In this document: one piece after another, positions 1 through 8,470 of the stretch
How the letters are laid out: every line of letters starts with the position of its first letter
Position numbering within the stretch: position 1 is the stretch's first letter
Assembly: GCF_029027585.1 (NCBI RefSeq)
Contig: NZ_CP093397.1
Coordinates: 1,973,405-2,037,404, forward strand
DNA: 64,000 nucleotides
Source: Sulfurimonas sp.
Lineage (GTDB): Bacteria; Campylobacterota; Campylobacteria; Campylobacterales; Sulfurimonadaceae
Reading direction: 5' to 3'
The notes under the pieces: generated by a model
The model's input: the letters and a program-made list of their open reading frames with translations, nothing else
What the model was told of the DNA's origin: nothing
The model's database searches: none
Position numbers and translations under genes: made by a program

Positions 1-710
1 AAGGTACATATCTTGATGATGCAGATGATTTTGTTTGTGGAGTTAAAGCCTCTGAGCCTTTAATAGTAAAAGAAAATGATGTTAATTTTGCCATTTACTT
101 AGATGAGGGGGCTATGGTTGGTGTTTTTTTAGACCAAAGAGAAGTTAGAAAAACTCTGAGAGATAAGTATGCAAAAGGAAAAACAGTTTTAAATACTTTT
201 TCTTATACTGGAGCTTTTTCAGTTTTTGCCGCTCTTGGTGGAGCAAAAAAAACTATAAGTGTTGACTTAGCAAAAAGAAGTTTGCCAAAAACAAAAGAAC
301 AATTTAGCATAAATGATATAGATGTATCTATGCAAGATATAATTGTTGAAGATGTGTTTAACTATTTTAAATATGCTCTGCGAAAAAAACTTCTTTTTGA
401 TTTAGTTGTTCTTGACCCACCAAGCTTTGCTAGAAGTAAAAAACATACTTTTTCAGCTTCAAAAGATTATGTAAAACTTTTAAAAGAGGCTATACAAATA
501 ACTTCAAAAAATGGAGTAATAGTAGCATCTACAAATGCTTCAAATTTTTCTATGATGACTTTTAGAGGTTTCATAGATAAAGCGTTTAAAGAGTTAAAGG
601 GAAGATTTAAAGTGCAAGAGAGTTTTTCTCTCCCGCAAGACTTTAGAGTAAATCCAAAGTTTAAAGAAGGTAACTATTTAAAAGTTGTTTTTATAAAAAA
701 ACTTACTTAA
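1..710 (+). CDS. rlmI: Class I SAM-dependent rRNA methyltransferase, RlmI-like (5' end cut by window)
   Basis: The reading frame is open from base 3 with no need for the internal ATG at 114, so the gene starts outside the window. Visible are the FLDQR motif just after base 125, the SAM-binding stretch (NTFSYTGAFSVFAALGGA) and the catalytic-type LDPPSFARSKK motif, all typical of the RlmI/YccW family that makes 5-methylcytosine in 23S rRNA. The N-terminal PUA part would lie upstream. It ends inside the convergent FKBP gene, with an 8-base overlap. RlmI is the best family match; the exact target base in this organism is inferred. Confidence 0.8.
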   Translation, partial: GTYLDDADDFVCGVKASEPLIVKENDVNFAIYLDEGAMVGVFLDQREVRKTLRDKYAKGKTVLNTFSYTGAFSVFAALGGAKKTISVDLAKRSLPKTKEQFSINDIDVSMQDIIVEDVFNYFKYALRKKLLFDLVVLDPPSFARSKKHTFSASKDYVKLLKEAIQITSKNGVIVASTNASNFSMMTFRGFIDKAFKELKGRFKVQESFSLPQDFRVNPKFKEGNYLKVVFIKKLT

Positions 711-1416
711 TCTCTAGTAATTCAACATCAAAAGCAAGTGTGGCATCTGGACCTATACTAGGTGGTGCACCTCTTTTACCATAAGCAAGTTCTGCTGGAA
801 TAACTAGATGCCACTTACTTCCAACTTTCATCTTTTGTAGAGCCTCTGTCCAACCTTTTATAACAGCGTTTACAGGGAAACTTACAGTTTCGCCTCTATC
901 ATAAGAGCTATCAAAAACAGTACCGTCTATCAGCGTTCCATGATAGTGAGTTACTACTGTGTCTGTAAGTTTTGGAGATTTTCCTTTTCCTTCTTTAATC
1001 ACATTATACTGAAGTCCACTTTTTAGTGTTATGACACCATCTTTTTTCTTATTTGCTTCAAGAAATGCTTTTCCTTCTTTTATGTTTTGATTTGAAAATT
1101 TATCTACCATTGCTAGTTCTCTTTTTTTCTTAACTTGAGAAAATGCTTCCATTGTTTTACGCATTTCATCGTTGCTAAGTCTTGGTTTTTTGCCTGAGAA
1201 AACATCACTCATACCAAGTTTCATAGCATCTAAGTTTATGTCATCTTTAGAAATCATAAGTTGTTTTCCAAGTTGAGTTCCGATAACATAAGCCGCTTTT
1301 TGTTCTTGTGTTTTAAGTGAAATTACATCTGGTTTTTTAACTTCTTTTTTAGTGTCAAAACAAGCAGTTAAAAGCAGTGCTGAAGATATTGTAAGTATTA
1401 GAATTTTAGAATTCAT
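703..1416 (-). CDS. FKBP-type peptidyl-prolyl cis-trans isomerase lipoprotein
   Basis: A 237-residue protein with a lipoprotein signal peptide (hydrophobic stretch then LLLTAC, acylated Cys at about 19). An FKBP N-terminal dimerisation-type region follows at roughly residues 35-125, then an FKBP catalytic domain at about 130-237 (VTHYHGTLIDGTVFDSS, IPAELAYGKRG, FDVELLEI). This is the Mip/FkpA architecture: a periplasmic or surface-anchored proline isomerase and chaperone for envelope proteins. It is a single gene transcribed leftward, meeting the rRNA methyltransferase gene tail to tail. Confidence 0.88.
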   Translation of the reverse strand: MNSKILILTISSALLLTACFDTKKEVKKPDVISLKTQEQKAAYVIGTQLGKQLMISKDDINLDAMKLGMSDVFSGKKPRLSNDEMRKTMEAFSQVKKKRELAMVDKFSNQNIKEGKAFLEANKKKDGVITLKSGLQYNVIKEGKGKSPKLTDTVVTHYHGTLIDGTVFDSSYDRGETVSFPVNAVIKGWTEALQKMKVGSKWHLVIPAELAYGKRGAPPSIGPDATLAFDVELLEIK

Positions 1417-1480
1417 CTATCGCCTTTTATTTAATTATGGTAATTATAGCGATAGATAATGAATGTGTCTAATTTTAAAG

Positions 1481-2761
1481 CTAAATTCTTCCTCCAGCTT
1501 TAAAACCCCAAGTAGTCCTCCATCTAGTTTTAACCAAACTAAGTCCCATGATTGCAACAAGAACAACACAAGCAAAGATTAAAAATCCTGCTGTATAGCC
1601 ATCAAAAGCACCTTTACTCCAACCTAGAGTTTTTATGAGTGCTGTTCCACCAAGTCCACCTGCACAACCAACAAGACCTGTCATGATACCGATGTCTTTA
1701 CCAAATCTTTGTGGAACTAGTTGAAATACTGCACCATTTGCCATTCCTAAGTTAGCCATGATTAAAAACAAAACTAATATAGCAAGTGTAAATGGTAACT
1801 CAACTAAAGCGCTAATAGTTACTAAAACTGCTACTGCACTATAAAAAAAGTAAAGTGATTTAACACCACCTATCTTATCTGCAATGTTCCCACCAACAGG
1901 ACGAAGAATTGCACCTGCAAAGATACATAAAGCTCCAAAGTAACCCGCGATTACTTTTACATTTGTTTCATCTAGCATCTCTAAACCAAAAGAAGACATA
2001 TCTGCACTGTATGTATTCATAAGATAAACTTTCATATATCCAGCAAATCCTACAAACCCACCAAAACTAATCGCATAAAACAGTGAAAACCACCAAGTGT
2101 CTTTATCACCTAAAAGTTTTATGTAATCTTTTACTTTTTTAGGACGAGCAGTATAAATATCTGAAGGGGCATCTTTTGCCATAAAAGCATAAGCGATAAT
2201 AACAATAATTGACATTGCCGCACCTACACCAAAAACAGATGACCAACCCCATATTTCTGCAATTTTTGGGGCAAAAAGAAAATCAATTACTACACCAATA
2301 TTCCCAGCTCCAGCAATTCCTAAAACTACACCTTGTAGTTTTGGTGGATACCATTGCCCTGCTTGTGGAAGGGCAACTGCAAATGAAGCTCCAGCAAAAC
2401 CAAGACCAAGTGCTACTATAAGAAGTGCATTATAAGTTATATTATCACCCATGAAAAAAGCTGTTAAAAGAGAAACAATAACTATGCTTTGAGAGATTAA
2501 AGCTGTCATTTTTGCACCTAGTTTATCAACTCCAAATCCAAGAACTATTCTTAAAATCGCACCAGAGAGTATAGGAAGTGAAAGTAGAGTTGCTTTTTCT
2601 CCTGCTGTCATTATATGACCACCAAGAGCAAGAGCTTCTGTTATTTCTGTACTAAGTGGACCTAACATTGTCCAAACCATAAAACTCATATCAAAATATA
2701 AAAATGCCATAAATAGAGTTGGAGCGTGTCCTTGTCCTTTTAAATCTTTAAAACCTGCCAT
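1481..2761 (-). CDS. MFS nitrate/nitrite transporter (NarK/NasA type)
   Basis: A 426-residue major facilitator with about 12 membrane segments. The glycine- and asparagine-rich segment GIAGAGNIGVV matches the first nitrate signature of the NNP family, and GLVGCAGGLGG lies where the second is expected. It starts right at the first membrane segment, with no fused domain. Genes for a NarB-type nitrate reductase and a NirA-type nitrite reductase in the same window suggest nitrate uptake for assimilation; nitrite export or exchange is the alternative. The gene has its own promoter region (2762-2820) and is divergent from cheB. The substrate is inferred from family and context. Confidence 0.82.
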   Translation of the reverse strand: MAGFKDLKGQGHAPTLFMAFLYFDMSFMVWTMLGPLSTEITEALALGGHIMTAGEKATLLSLPILSGAILRIVLGFGVDKLGAKMTALISQSIVIVSLLTAFFMGDNITYNALLIVALGLGFAGASFAVALPQAGQWYPPKLQGVVLGIAGAGNIGVVIDFLFAPKIAEIWGWSSVFGVGAAMSIIVIIAYAFMAKDAPSDIYTARPKKVKDYIKLLGDKDTWWFSLFYAISFGGFVGFAGYMKVYLMNTYSADMSSFGLEMLDETNVKVIAGYFGALCIFAGAILRPVGGNIADKIGGVKSLYFFYSAVAVLVTISALVELPFTLAILVLFLIMANLGMANGAVFQLVPQRFGKDIGIMTGLVGCAGGLGGTALIKTLGWSKGAFDGYTAGFLIFACVVLVAIMGLSLVKTRWRTTWGFKAGGRI

Positions 2762-2790
2762 TTAATCTCCTAAAATTGTTTGATATCGTA

Positions 2791-2817
2791 ATTATAATAG
2801 CTTATTTTTAAAATAAG
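2791..2817 (-). promoter_or_regulatory. Putative promoter and palindrome of the nitrate transporter gene
   Basis: On the minus strand a TATAAT box lies at 2796-2791, about 30 bases before the start codon of the transporter gene. Just upstream is a perfect 8-1-8 palindrome, CTTATTTT-T-AAAATAAG (2801-2817), in the place of the -35 region. It could bind a regulator or simply reflect AT-rich sequence. Confidence 0.4.
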
Positions 2818-2914
2818 TCATTTTCGATGATTAAAAATTATACAGGATAATAAATATAAAATGATTAAAATATAATCACATGAAATAATTAGATTAAAAT
2901 GATAGAATAATAAT

Positions 2915-3490
2915 ATGAAAACTCCAAGTAAAATAGTTCTTATCGGTGCATCAACTGGTGGACCTGGACAAATTGAAAAAATAATCAAAAAATTACCATT
3001 ACTAAAAGACAGTGCTATTATTATTGCACAACATATGTCTGCTGGTTTTATGTATAGTTTTTCTAAACAGTTACAAGCGCATAATGATAATACTATTTTA
3101 GTTGCACAAGATAAAGAGTATGTAGAAGTAGCAAAGGTTTATACTTGTTGTGGAGATATTAAACTAAAACAAGACAACGCAGGTATATACTTTATAAAAA
3201 AAGAGCTCGTAGATAAAACGAATTTTAATCCAGATATAAACAAGGTATTTAACTCTTTTTTGCCAATATGTAAAAATGTTGAAATACTTTGTGTTATTTT
3301 AACAGGTATTGGAAGAGATGGAGTAGATGCTTGTAAGGCACTAAGTTTATCTGGATGCAAAACAATAACAGAAGATGAGCAAAGTGCTATTGTTGATGGA
3401 ATGACTGGCAATGCAAGAGCAGAAGTAAAAGATATAAAAGTTATGAGTATAGATGCTATAGTAAAAGAGATAACGGGATTTTGTAGTTAA
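2915..3490 (+). CDS. cheB: CheB methylesterase domain protein without receiver domain
   Basis: A 191-residue protein consisting only of the CheB catalytic domain, which removes methyl groups from (or deamidates) chemoreceptor glutamates. The triad is visible: Ser13 in GASTGG, His40 in AQHM and Asp135 in GIGRDG. The usual N-terminal receiver is absent, so activity would not be controlled by CheA phosphorylation. CheB proteins without a receiver occur in Campylobacter. Its stop overlaps the start of the following cheR by one base (TAATG), giving translational coupling. The truncated cheB at 20.7-21.0 kb is a paralogue. Confidence 0.88.
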   Translation: MKTPSKIVLIGASTGGPGQIEKIIKKLPLLKDSAIIIAQHMSAGFMYSFSKQLQAHNDNTILVAQDKEYVEVAKVYTCCGDIKLKQDNAGIYFIKKELVDKTNFNPDINKVFNSFLPICKNVEILCVILTGIGRDGVDACKALSLSGCKTITEDEQSAIVDGMTGNARAEVKDIKVMSIDAIVKEITGFCS

Positions 3491-4263
3491 TGTTTGGTTT
3501 TTTTAAAAAAGAAAAAGAGCAAAGAATTGTAGAGTTTAAAGAGCCAACAGATTATGTAGATATAAGTAAAATAGCAGCATATTTTAAAGATGAAACAGGT
3601 GTTGACTTTGATAAGCAACTCTCAATACTTAGAAATAGAGTAATGATATTTTGTCAACAAAGAGAGATAAGTTCTTTTACTAAACTTTTTACTTTAATCG
3701 GGGTAGATAAAAAGATAAAACAAGAATTAGTGGATTGCTTAACAACAAATGAAACATTTTTTTATCGTGAATTTTCACAAATTGAAAAATTGGTTAATTT
3801 AGTAAAAAATAGTGTAGAAAATGTAGAGATACTTTGCGCACCATCTGCAACAGGAGAAGAGCCATACAGTATAGCCATAGCTTTACTTGAAGCAGGAGTA
3901 AGTTCAACAAGATTTAAAATACTTGGTATAGATATAAATGATGATGCTTTACAAAAAGCAAAAAAAGCTGTTTATAAACAAAGAAATACTAAAAATCTTT
4001 CTTCAAGTATCATAAATAAATATTTTGATGTAGATAATGGTTTATATAGTTTAAGACCTACTATAAAACAGCTTGTGTCTTTTAGATTAGCAAATTTATT
4101 TGATACATCTTTTGTAAAAATAGGAAAATTTGACTATATTTTATCAAGAAACATGTTGATATATTTTGATAAACAGACAAAAGCAAAAGCAAAAAATATT
4201 TTAGAAAGTATGAGAAAAAATGATAATCAAGAGATATTTTTCGGTCATGCCGATCTATTTTAG
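3490..4263 (+). CDS. cheR: CheR chemoreceptor methyltransferase
   Basis: A 257-residue CheR-type protein that methylates receptor glutamates using S-adenosylmethionine. Motifs seen are TTNETFFYRE (CheR N-terminal/central signature), APSATGEEPYSIA (SAM-binding) and DYILSRNMLIYFD. It starts with a short lysine-rich extension (MFGFFKKEK) shared in style with the CheR at 19.9 kb. It is coupled to cheB by a one-base overlap. Together they form an adaptation pair with no CheA next to them, located between the nitrate transporter and the DmsBC-like gene. Confidence 0.85.
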   Translation: MFGFFKKEKEQRIVEFKEPTDYVDISKIAAYFKDETGVDFDKQLSILRNRVMIFCQQREISSFTKLFTLIGVDKKIKQELVDCLTTNETFFYREFSQIEKLVNLVKNSVENVEILCAPSATGEEPYSIAIALLEAGVSSTRFKILGIDINDDALQKAKKAVYKQRNTKNLSSSIINKYFDVDNGLYSLRPTIKQLVSFRLANLFDTSFVKIGKFDYILSRNMLIYFDKQTKAKAKNILESMRKNDNQEIFFGHADLF

Positions 4264-4274
4264 CTTAAATATTA

Positions 4275-4316
4275 ATCAATAAACTGTATATATTGATGTG
4301 TTATATGGTGTATAAT
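4275..4316 (+). promoter_or_regulatory. Putative promoter and inverted repeat before the DmsBC-like gene
   Basis: A TATAAT box at 4311-4316 lies 26 bases before the ATG at 4343. Upstream is an inverted repeat, ATCAATA (4275-4281) and TATTGAT (4291-4297), with a 9-base spacer, a reasonable position for an activator or repressor site. An SD-like TGGAGA precedes the ATG. The assignment is from sequence only. Confidence 0.4.
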
Positions 4317-4342
4317 TTACCTATAAATAAAATGGAGATTAG

Positions 4343-5908
4343 ATGCAAACACCATTAGAGAGCTTTATAGACCACAAAGCTGACACAGGTATGCAGTGTG
4401 GAAATTATAGTATTGATATTCCTAAACTCCAAGAGGGTGAGCAGTATAGATTTCACTTTGATGCAACTGCTTGTATAGGTTGTCGTTGTTGTGAAGTGGC
4501 TTGTAATGAGCAAAACAATAATCCAGCAGATACTAAATGGAGAAGAGTTGGAGAGATGGAAGGTGGAGAGTTCCCTGCTTTTACGCAGCTTTTTAATTCT
4601 ATGAGTTGTAACCATTGTATAGATCCAGAGTGTTTAAAAGGCTGTCCAACTTCTTCATATATAAAGATAGAAGAAACAGGAATAGTTGTCCATGAAGATG
4701 ATACTTGTATAGGTTGCCAATACTGTACATGGAATTGTCCTTATGGTGTTCCAACCTTCCATGAAGAGAGAAAAATCGTTACTAAATGTCATATGTGTCA
4801 TGAACGATTAGATGTTGGACAGACTCCTGCTTGTGTTCAAGCCTGTCCATCTGGAGCGATTGAGATAGAAGTTGTAAATGTACAAAAATGGTTAGATGAA
4901 GATATGGCAAAAGAGGCTAATATGCCATTTTTACCAGATGCAAATATTACAAAATCCACAACAAGATATACTCTACCTGAGAATTTACCAACTTTAAAAG
5001 AGATAGACGAGCATATACTCAAGCCTGCTCACTCTGAGCTTCCTTTAGTTTTTATGACGGTACTTACTCAAATCTCGATTGGTGGATTTTTTGCTTTGTT
5101 TTTAGGGGATATTTTGAGTCTTTTTGGTTTTGCAGAGCCTACCTTTATTATGGCTATTGTAGTTATGCTTCCAGCAGCTATTGGACTTCCTTTATCTGCA
5201 TTACACCTTGGTCGCCCATTTTTAGCATTAACTGCTATGAAAAATATTAAAACATCATGGCTCTCTCGTGAAGCACTTGCTCTTGGCATCTTTACAGCGT
5301 TGATGAACCTTATAGTAATCCTTTATTTTTTAGATATTTCACAAACTATGCGACTTTTTGTAGAGTTTTTAACTTTAATCGTTGGAGTTTTTGGTATCTA
5401 TTCTCAAAGTATGATTTACCGCATAAAAGCTCGACCGTCATGGGATAGAATAACAACAAACCTGAAGTTTTTTGGAGTTAGTTATATAGGGGCATTTTTA
5501 CTTGCATTTGTTGCTTTAATACTTGACTTTAGTTCTGTTGCTCTTCCTTTAATGTCTTTAGGAATGATGGGGGCTGTTGCTCAAATATTTTTTACTTATG
5601 AAGATTTAAGAACATTAAAAAGTATCAAAGAAAATAAGTATCAGCTTTTAAGAACAGCAAGATTGTATGATGAAAATTTTAAAAAGATTATGAACTTTCG
5701 CTTTGTTTGTTTATTTATTTCAGGATTTTTTCTTCCTTTAATAATAAATGTACTTTTAAGTTCGTCAATATTTTTAGGGGCTAGTGTTGTGTTAGGAATA
5801 AGTATCATTATGATGACACTAAGCGAACTTAGTGATAGATTTTTATTTTATGTAACTGTTGTTCCATTAGGAATGGCTGGAGGATTTTTTGTAGGAAAAC
5901 AGAGGTAA
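4343..5908 (+). CDS. DmsB-DmsC-like fusion: four-cluster Fe-S protein plus quinol-binding membrane anchor
   Basis: A 521-residue fusion. The N-terminal half (about 1-220) is a DmsB/PhsB-type ferredoxin with four cysteine groups (CIGCRCCEVAC, CNHCIDPEC, CIGCQYCTWNC, CHMCHERLDVGQTPAC) for [4Fe-4S] clusters. The C-terminal half (about 235-521) has roughly eight membrane helices resembling the DmsC/NrfD anchor that takes electrons from quinol. It has no Tat or Sec signal, so the clusters should face the cytoplasm. No DmsA-like catalytic subunit is adjacent; the only molybdoenzyme in the window is the cytoplasmic NarB-type reductase at 15.6 kb. It may feed electrons from the quinone pool to that enzyme. 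The domain calls are secure; the partner is inference. Confidence 0.78.
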   Translation: MQTPLESFIDHKADTGMQCGNYSIDIPKLQEGEQYRFHFDATACIGCRCCEVACNEQNNNPADTKWRRVGEMEGGEFPAFTQLFNSMSCNHCIDPECLKGCPTSSYIKIEETGIVVHEDDTCIGCQYCTWNCPYGVPTFHEERKIVTKCHMCHERLDVGQTPACVQACPSGAIEIEVVNVQKWLDEDMAKEANMPFLPDANITKSTTRYTLPENLPTLKEIDEHILKPAHSELPLVFMTVLTQISIGGFFALFLGDILSLFGFAEPTFIMAIVVMLPAAIGLPLSALHLGRPFLALTAMKNIKTSWLSREALALGIFTALMNLIVILYFLDISQTMRLFVEFLTLIVGVFGIYSQSMIYRIKARPSWDRITTNLKFFGVSYIGAFLLAFVALILDFSSVALPLMSLGMMGAVAQIFFTYEDLRTLKSIKENKYQLLRTARLYDENFKKIMNFRFVCLFISGFFLPLIINVLLSSSIFLGASVVLGISIIMMTLSELSDRFLFYVTVVPLGMAGGFFVGKQR

Positions 5909-5915
5909 TAAAGTT

Positions 5916-6527
5916 TTAAATTCTATCTATGTTTTTTAATTTCAGGTAAATCATAGCCGTCATGATAGCATCGTTGGTTGCGTCATGTTTTCCAAATATA
6001 GGTAATCCTAAATCTTTCATAATTGTATCAAATCTGAGATCTATGTTTGCATTTGGTATAAATTTTGTTTTTAAATCATAGTACATACTAGAAACTTCTA
6101 TCTGTTTTTGTGGCAGTGTTATCCCAAGGTATGGTTTTAAATATTTATTTATCATTGCAACATCAAACTCAAGATAGTACCCAATTAGAGGGCGAGAGCC
6201 AACAAAGTGTAAAAATTTATCTAAAGCTTCATCAGGTTTACTTCCATTTTGCAAATCTATATTTCTGATTTGATGAATTTTAATACTCTCTTCACTAATA
6301 AGATTTGTTGGTTGAACAAATAATTCAAACTTCTCAGAAGTAATAATTTTATCCCCACGAATTTTCAAAGCTCCAATAGATAATATTTCATCAACTTTTG
6401 GGTTTAAGCCTGTTGTTTCAGTATCATATACAACATATTCATCTTCTGGTGCCTCATCAAATAAAAATGAGTAATCTTCATTTGTTAAATTCTTTCTATT
6501 GAAATGTTGTTTTATTTTTGCAAACAT
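5916..6527 (-). CDS. DEDDh 3'-5' exonuclease, DnaQ/PolC-epsilon-like (copy 1)
   Basis: A 203-residue protein with the DEDDh exonuclease motifs: Asp35 and Glu37 in YDTETTGL, a middle YYLEFDVAMIN motif and the C-terminal KHDATNDA (His and Asp). It is usually annotated as a DNA polymerase III epsilon-like protein, but here it is the last gene after a DUF294 nucleotidyltransferase gene, with a one-base overlap (TAATG), so a role with that protein is more likely than replication proofreading. The paralogue at 14.9 kb is clearly similar over its whole length. The substrate is unknown. Confidence 0.82.
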   Translation of the reverse strand: MFAKIKQHFNRKNLTNEDYSFLFDEAPEDEYVVYDTETTGLNPKVDEILSIGALKIRGDKIITSEKFELFVQPTNLISEESIKIHQIRNIDLQNGSKPDEALDKFLHFVGSRPLIGYYLEFDVAMINKYLKPYLGITLPQKQIEVSSMYYDLKTKFIPNANIDLRFDTIMKDLGLPIFGKHDATNDAIMTAMIYLKLKNIDRI

Positions 6528-8341
6528 TATCCAACCATACTTATTTTAAAGTGATGAGATAAAAAGTTTTTAAATTTATTTACAATTTTAAAACTATCTT
6601 TTAATAAATCCGCTTCTAATTGATTTAGATTTTGTACATAGATAAAATTGTTGGCATCTTCTTCATGTCCAATAGCTCTAAGTCTTTCTTTAAGTCTAAG
6701 GTTTAAAAGAGTATCAAAGGCTTCTTCTATAACATCAGCAAATTTTTTATCTAAGATATTTGCTTTAGCTAGTAGCCTTATTCTGTTGTTTGTGTTTGTT
6801 TCTCTTATTCCCGCTTCTAAGGCTAAACTTCTTATGCCTTGAACAATTGGAAAAATACCACCTTTTTTCATATCGATTTGATCATTTGTAGAGATGAGTT
6901 TTGTAAACATACCGATAGGTGTTTCAAATATAAGTGCCGCTTTTGCAAAGTTAGCTAAAAATACATCTTTATCTTTTATATTTTCATATATAATATCTTT
7001 AAGCTCGTCAATTAATTTTTCATCACCTGCAACTGCAATAGAGTCAAAAAAGATAGCTAACTTCATATAGTCATCTTTATTAGGTGCTTCTAACCATCTT
7101 AGTATTTCATGCTCAAAATCATGAGAACTTTTTCTCCAGTATTCATTTGAAACCATAATGTTCCCTTCACACTCTGGAAAACCAAACTCAATTAGAATTT
7201 TTGTAAATTCTTTCATATATTCTTCATATAAAGCTACATCAACGCCATTTCTTATGATTAGTGCATTATCTTGGTCAGTTTTTAGCATCTGTTCTTTTCT
7301 ACCTTCACTACCCATAACAATTAGACAAGCATCTTTTGCAAGTTCTTTTGGTACTATCATTTCATATAGTTTTTCATATATTTTTTCATTTAGTTCAGCT
7401 ATTAGCTTTGAAATATATTCTACTTTAGTGCCTTTTGCATGAAGTTTTTTGATGATATTTATAAAATCATGACTTGCAAGTTTTAACTCATCAATAGAAG
7501 TTGCTTTTTTAATTTGAACTGCAACAAGGTAAGTATGGTTTGCAAAATAACTTAGTAAATCAAGTTGTTCTAATACGCCAAGTATTTCTCCATCTTTTGT
7601 AATAATAATTCTTTTTATAGAGTTTTTAGTAAAAGAGAGTAGAGCATTAAACAAAAAGTCATCATGTTCCATAGTTATAATGGGTTTTAAAGCAATCGGT
7701 CCAATAGGTCCATTTTTATCGTAATCATTATATAAAATATGTTTTCTTAAAATACTGTCTGTTACGATACCACATTCATCTCCATCTTGAACTAAGATAC
7801 AGTTTGTTTTTAATTTTTCCATTTTGTGCAAGGCATCCATAATGGACACATCTGTTTTTACGATACATGGAGCATGAAGGTAAGAATCTACAATACGAGC
7901 TATCATAAAACCTGACATTTGAGTTGTGTATTCTTTTTGTTTTGCAGATTGGATTTTATTTGCTAAATCACTGATGTAAAATTCTTTAAAAGCATTGTTT
8001 GAATCAAGTAAAGATTTAAAATCTTCTTTTTTCATTTCAAAACAGATGAGTTCTTCTAGTACAGTGAAAGTATCTTCGGTTTTGTCATAAATAAGCGAAT
8101 CAGCATCAAAGGTATTTGAGTTGTGATAAACTTTAATCAGTTCATCTTTATGATACTCCCCAACTTCACCCTTTATTATCAAATATAAAAATTCTGAAAT
8201 ATTATCTGGAGAGATAAGAACTTCATCTTTTTTATAATAAGCGATATCCATAGAATTAACTGCTTTAGTAAGTTCTTTGTGTGTAAGTAGTTCAAAAGGG
8301 TGAATAGATTTTAAAAATGCTTCTTGGTCATGTAAACTCAT
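6527..8341 (-). CDS. cNMP-binding/CBS/DUF294 nucleotidyltransferase signalling protein (copy 1)
   Basis: A 604-residue cytoplasmic protein. Order: cyclic-nucleotide-binding-like domain (about 12-125), CBS pair (about 150-270), DUF294 nucleotidyltransferase (about 280-430) and DUF294 C-terminal helical domain (about 440-600). The GlnD-like catalytic motif is intact: GSEGR at 344-348 and D356-Q-D358. By family it could transfer a nucleotide to a protein target, under control of ligands bound by the cNMP and CBS domains. It is coupled to the exonuclease gene and lies downstream of the symporter operon, past a terminator hairpin. The copy at 13.1 kb has the same architecture. The target is unknown; symporter or acetate metabolism is inferred from context. 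Confidence 0.82.
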   Translation of the reverse strand: MSLHDQEAFLKSIHPFELLTHKELTKAVNSMDIAYYKKDEVLISPDNISEFLYLIIKGEVGEYHKDELIKVYHNSNTFDADSLIYDKTEDTFTVLEELICFEMKKEDFKSLLDSNNAFKEFYISDLANKIQSAKQKEYTTQMSGFMIARIVDSYLHAPCIVKTDVSIMDALHKMEKLKTNCILVQDGDECGIVTDSILRKHILYNDYDKNGPIGPIALKPIITMEHDDFLFNALLSFTKNSIKRIIITKDGEILGVLEQLDLLSYFANHTYLVAVQIKKATSIDELKLASHDFINIIKKLHAKGTKVEYISKLIAELNEKIYEKLYEMIVPKELAKDACLIVMGSEGRKEQMLKTDQDNALIIRNGVDVALYEEYMKEFTKILIEFGFPECEGNIMVSNEYWRKSSHDFEHEILRWLEAPNKDDYMKLAIFFDSIAVAGDEKLIDELKDIIYENIKDKDVFLANFAKAALIFETPIGMFTKLISTNDQIDMKKGGIFPIVQGIRSLALEAGIRETNTNNRIRLLAKANILDKKFADVIEEAFDTLLNLRLKERLRAIGHEEDANNFIYVQNLNQLEADLLKDSFKIVNKFKNFLSHHFKISMVG

Positions 8342-8423
8342 TTAGTGCCTTTAAAAGTAATCTTTTATTAAGATATCACAAACGCCGTAAGAGATATATT
8401 AAGAAAAGGTTATAAGAAAAGGA

Positions 8424-8450
8424 AAACAAGCCGAGTGTTTCGGCTTGTTT
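8424..8450 (-). terminator. Rho-independent terminator after the symporter operon
   Basis: A perfect 11-bp stem (AAACAAGCCGA, 8424-8434, with its complement 8440-8450) and a 5-base loop. On the minus strand the stem runs into a T-rich stretch (TTTTCCTTTTCTT). It lies 20 bases past the symporter stop codon and before the DUF294 gene, so it should end or reduce transcription between them. Confidence 0.7.
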
Positions 8451-8470
8451 CGTTTAGTTGGAGAGTAACT

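Noticed and set aside
359-366. Calcium-loop-like DRNGDGKI in the 8.5-10.4 kb symporter (residue numbers 359-366) as a new calcium sensor
   Set aside because: From memory, a similar insertion loop is normal for VC_2705-type symporters, and the last acidic ligand of an EF loop is missing; kept only as a note in the gene entry.
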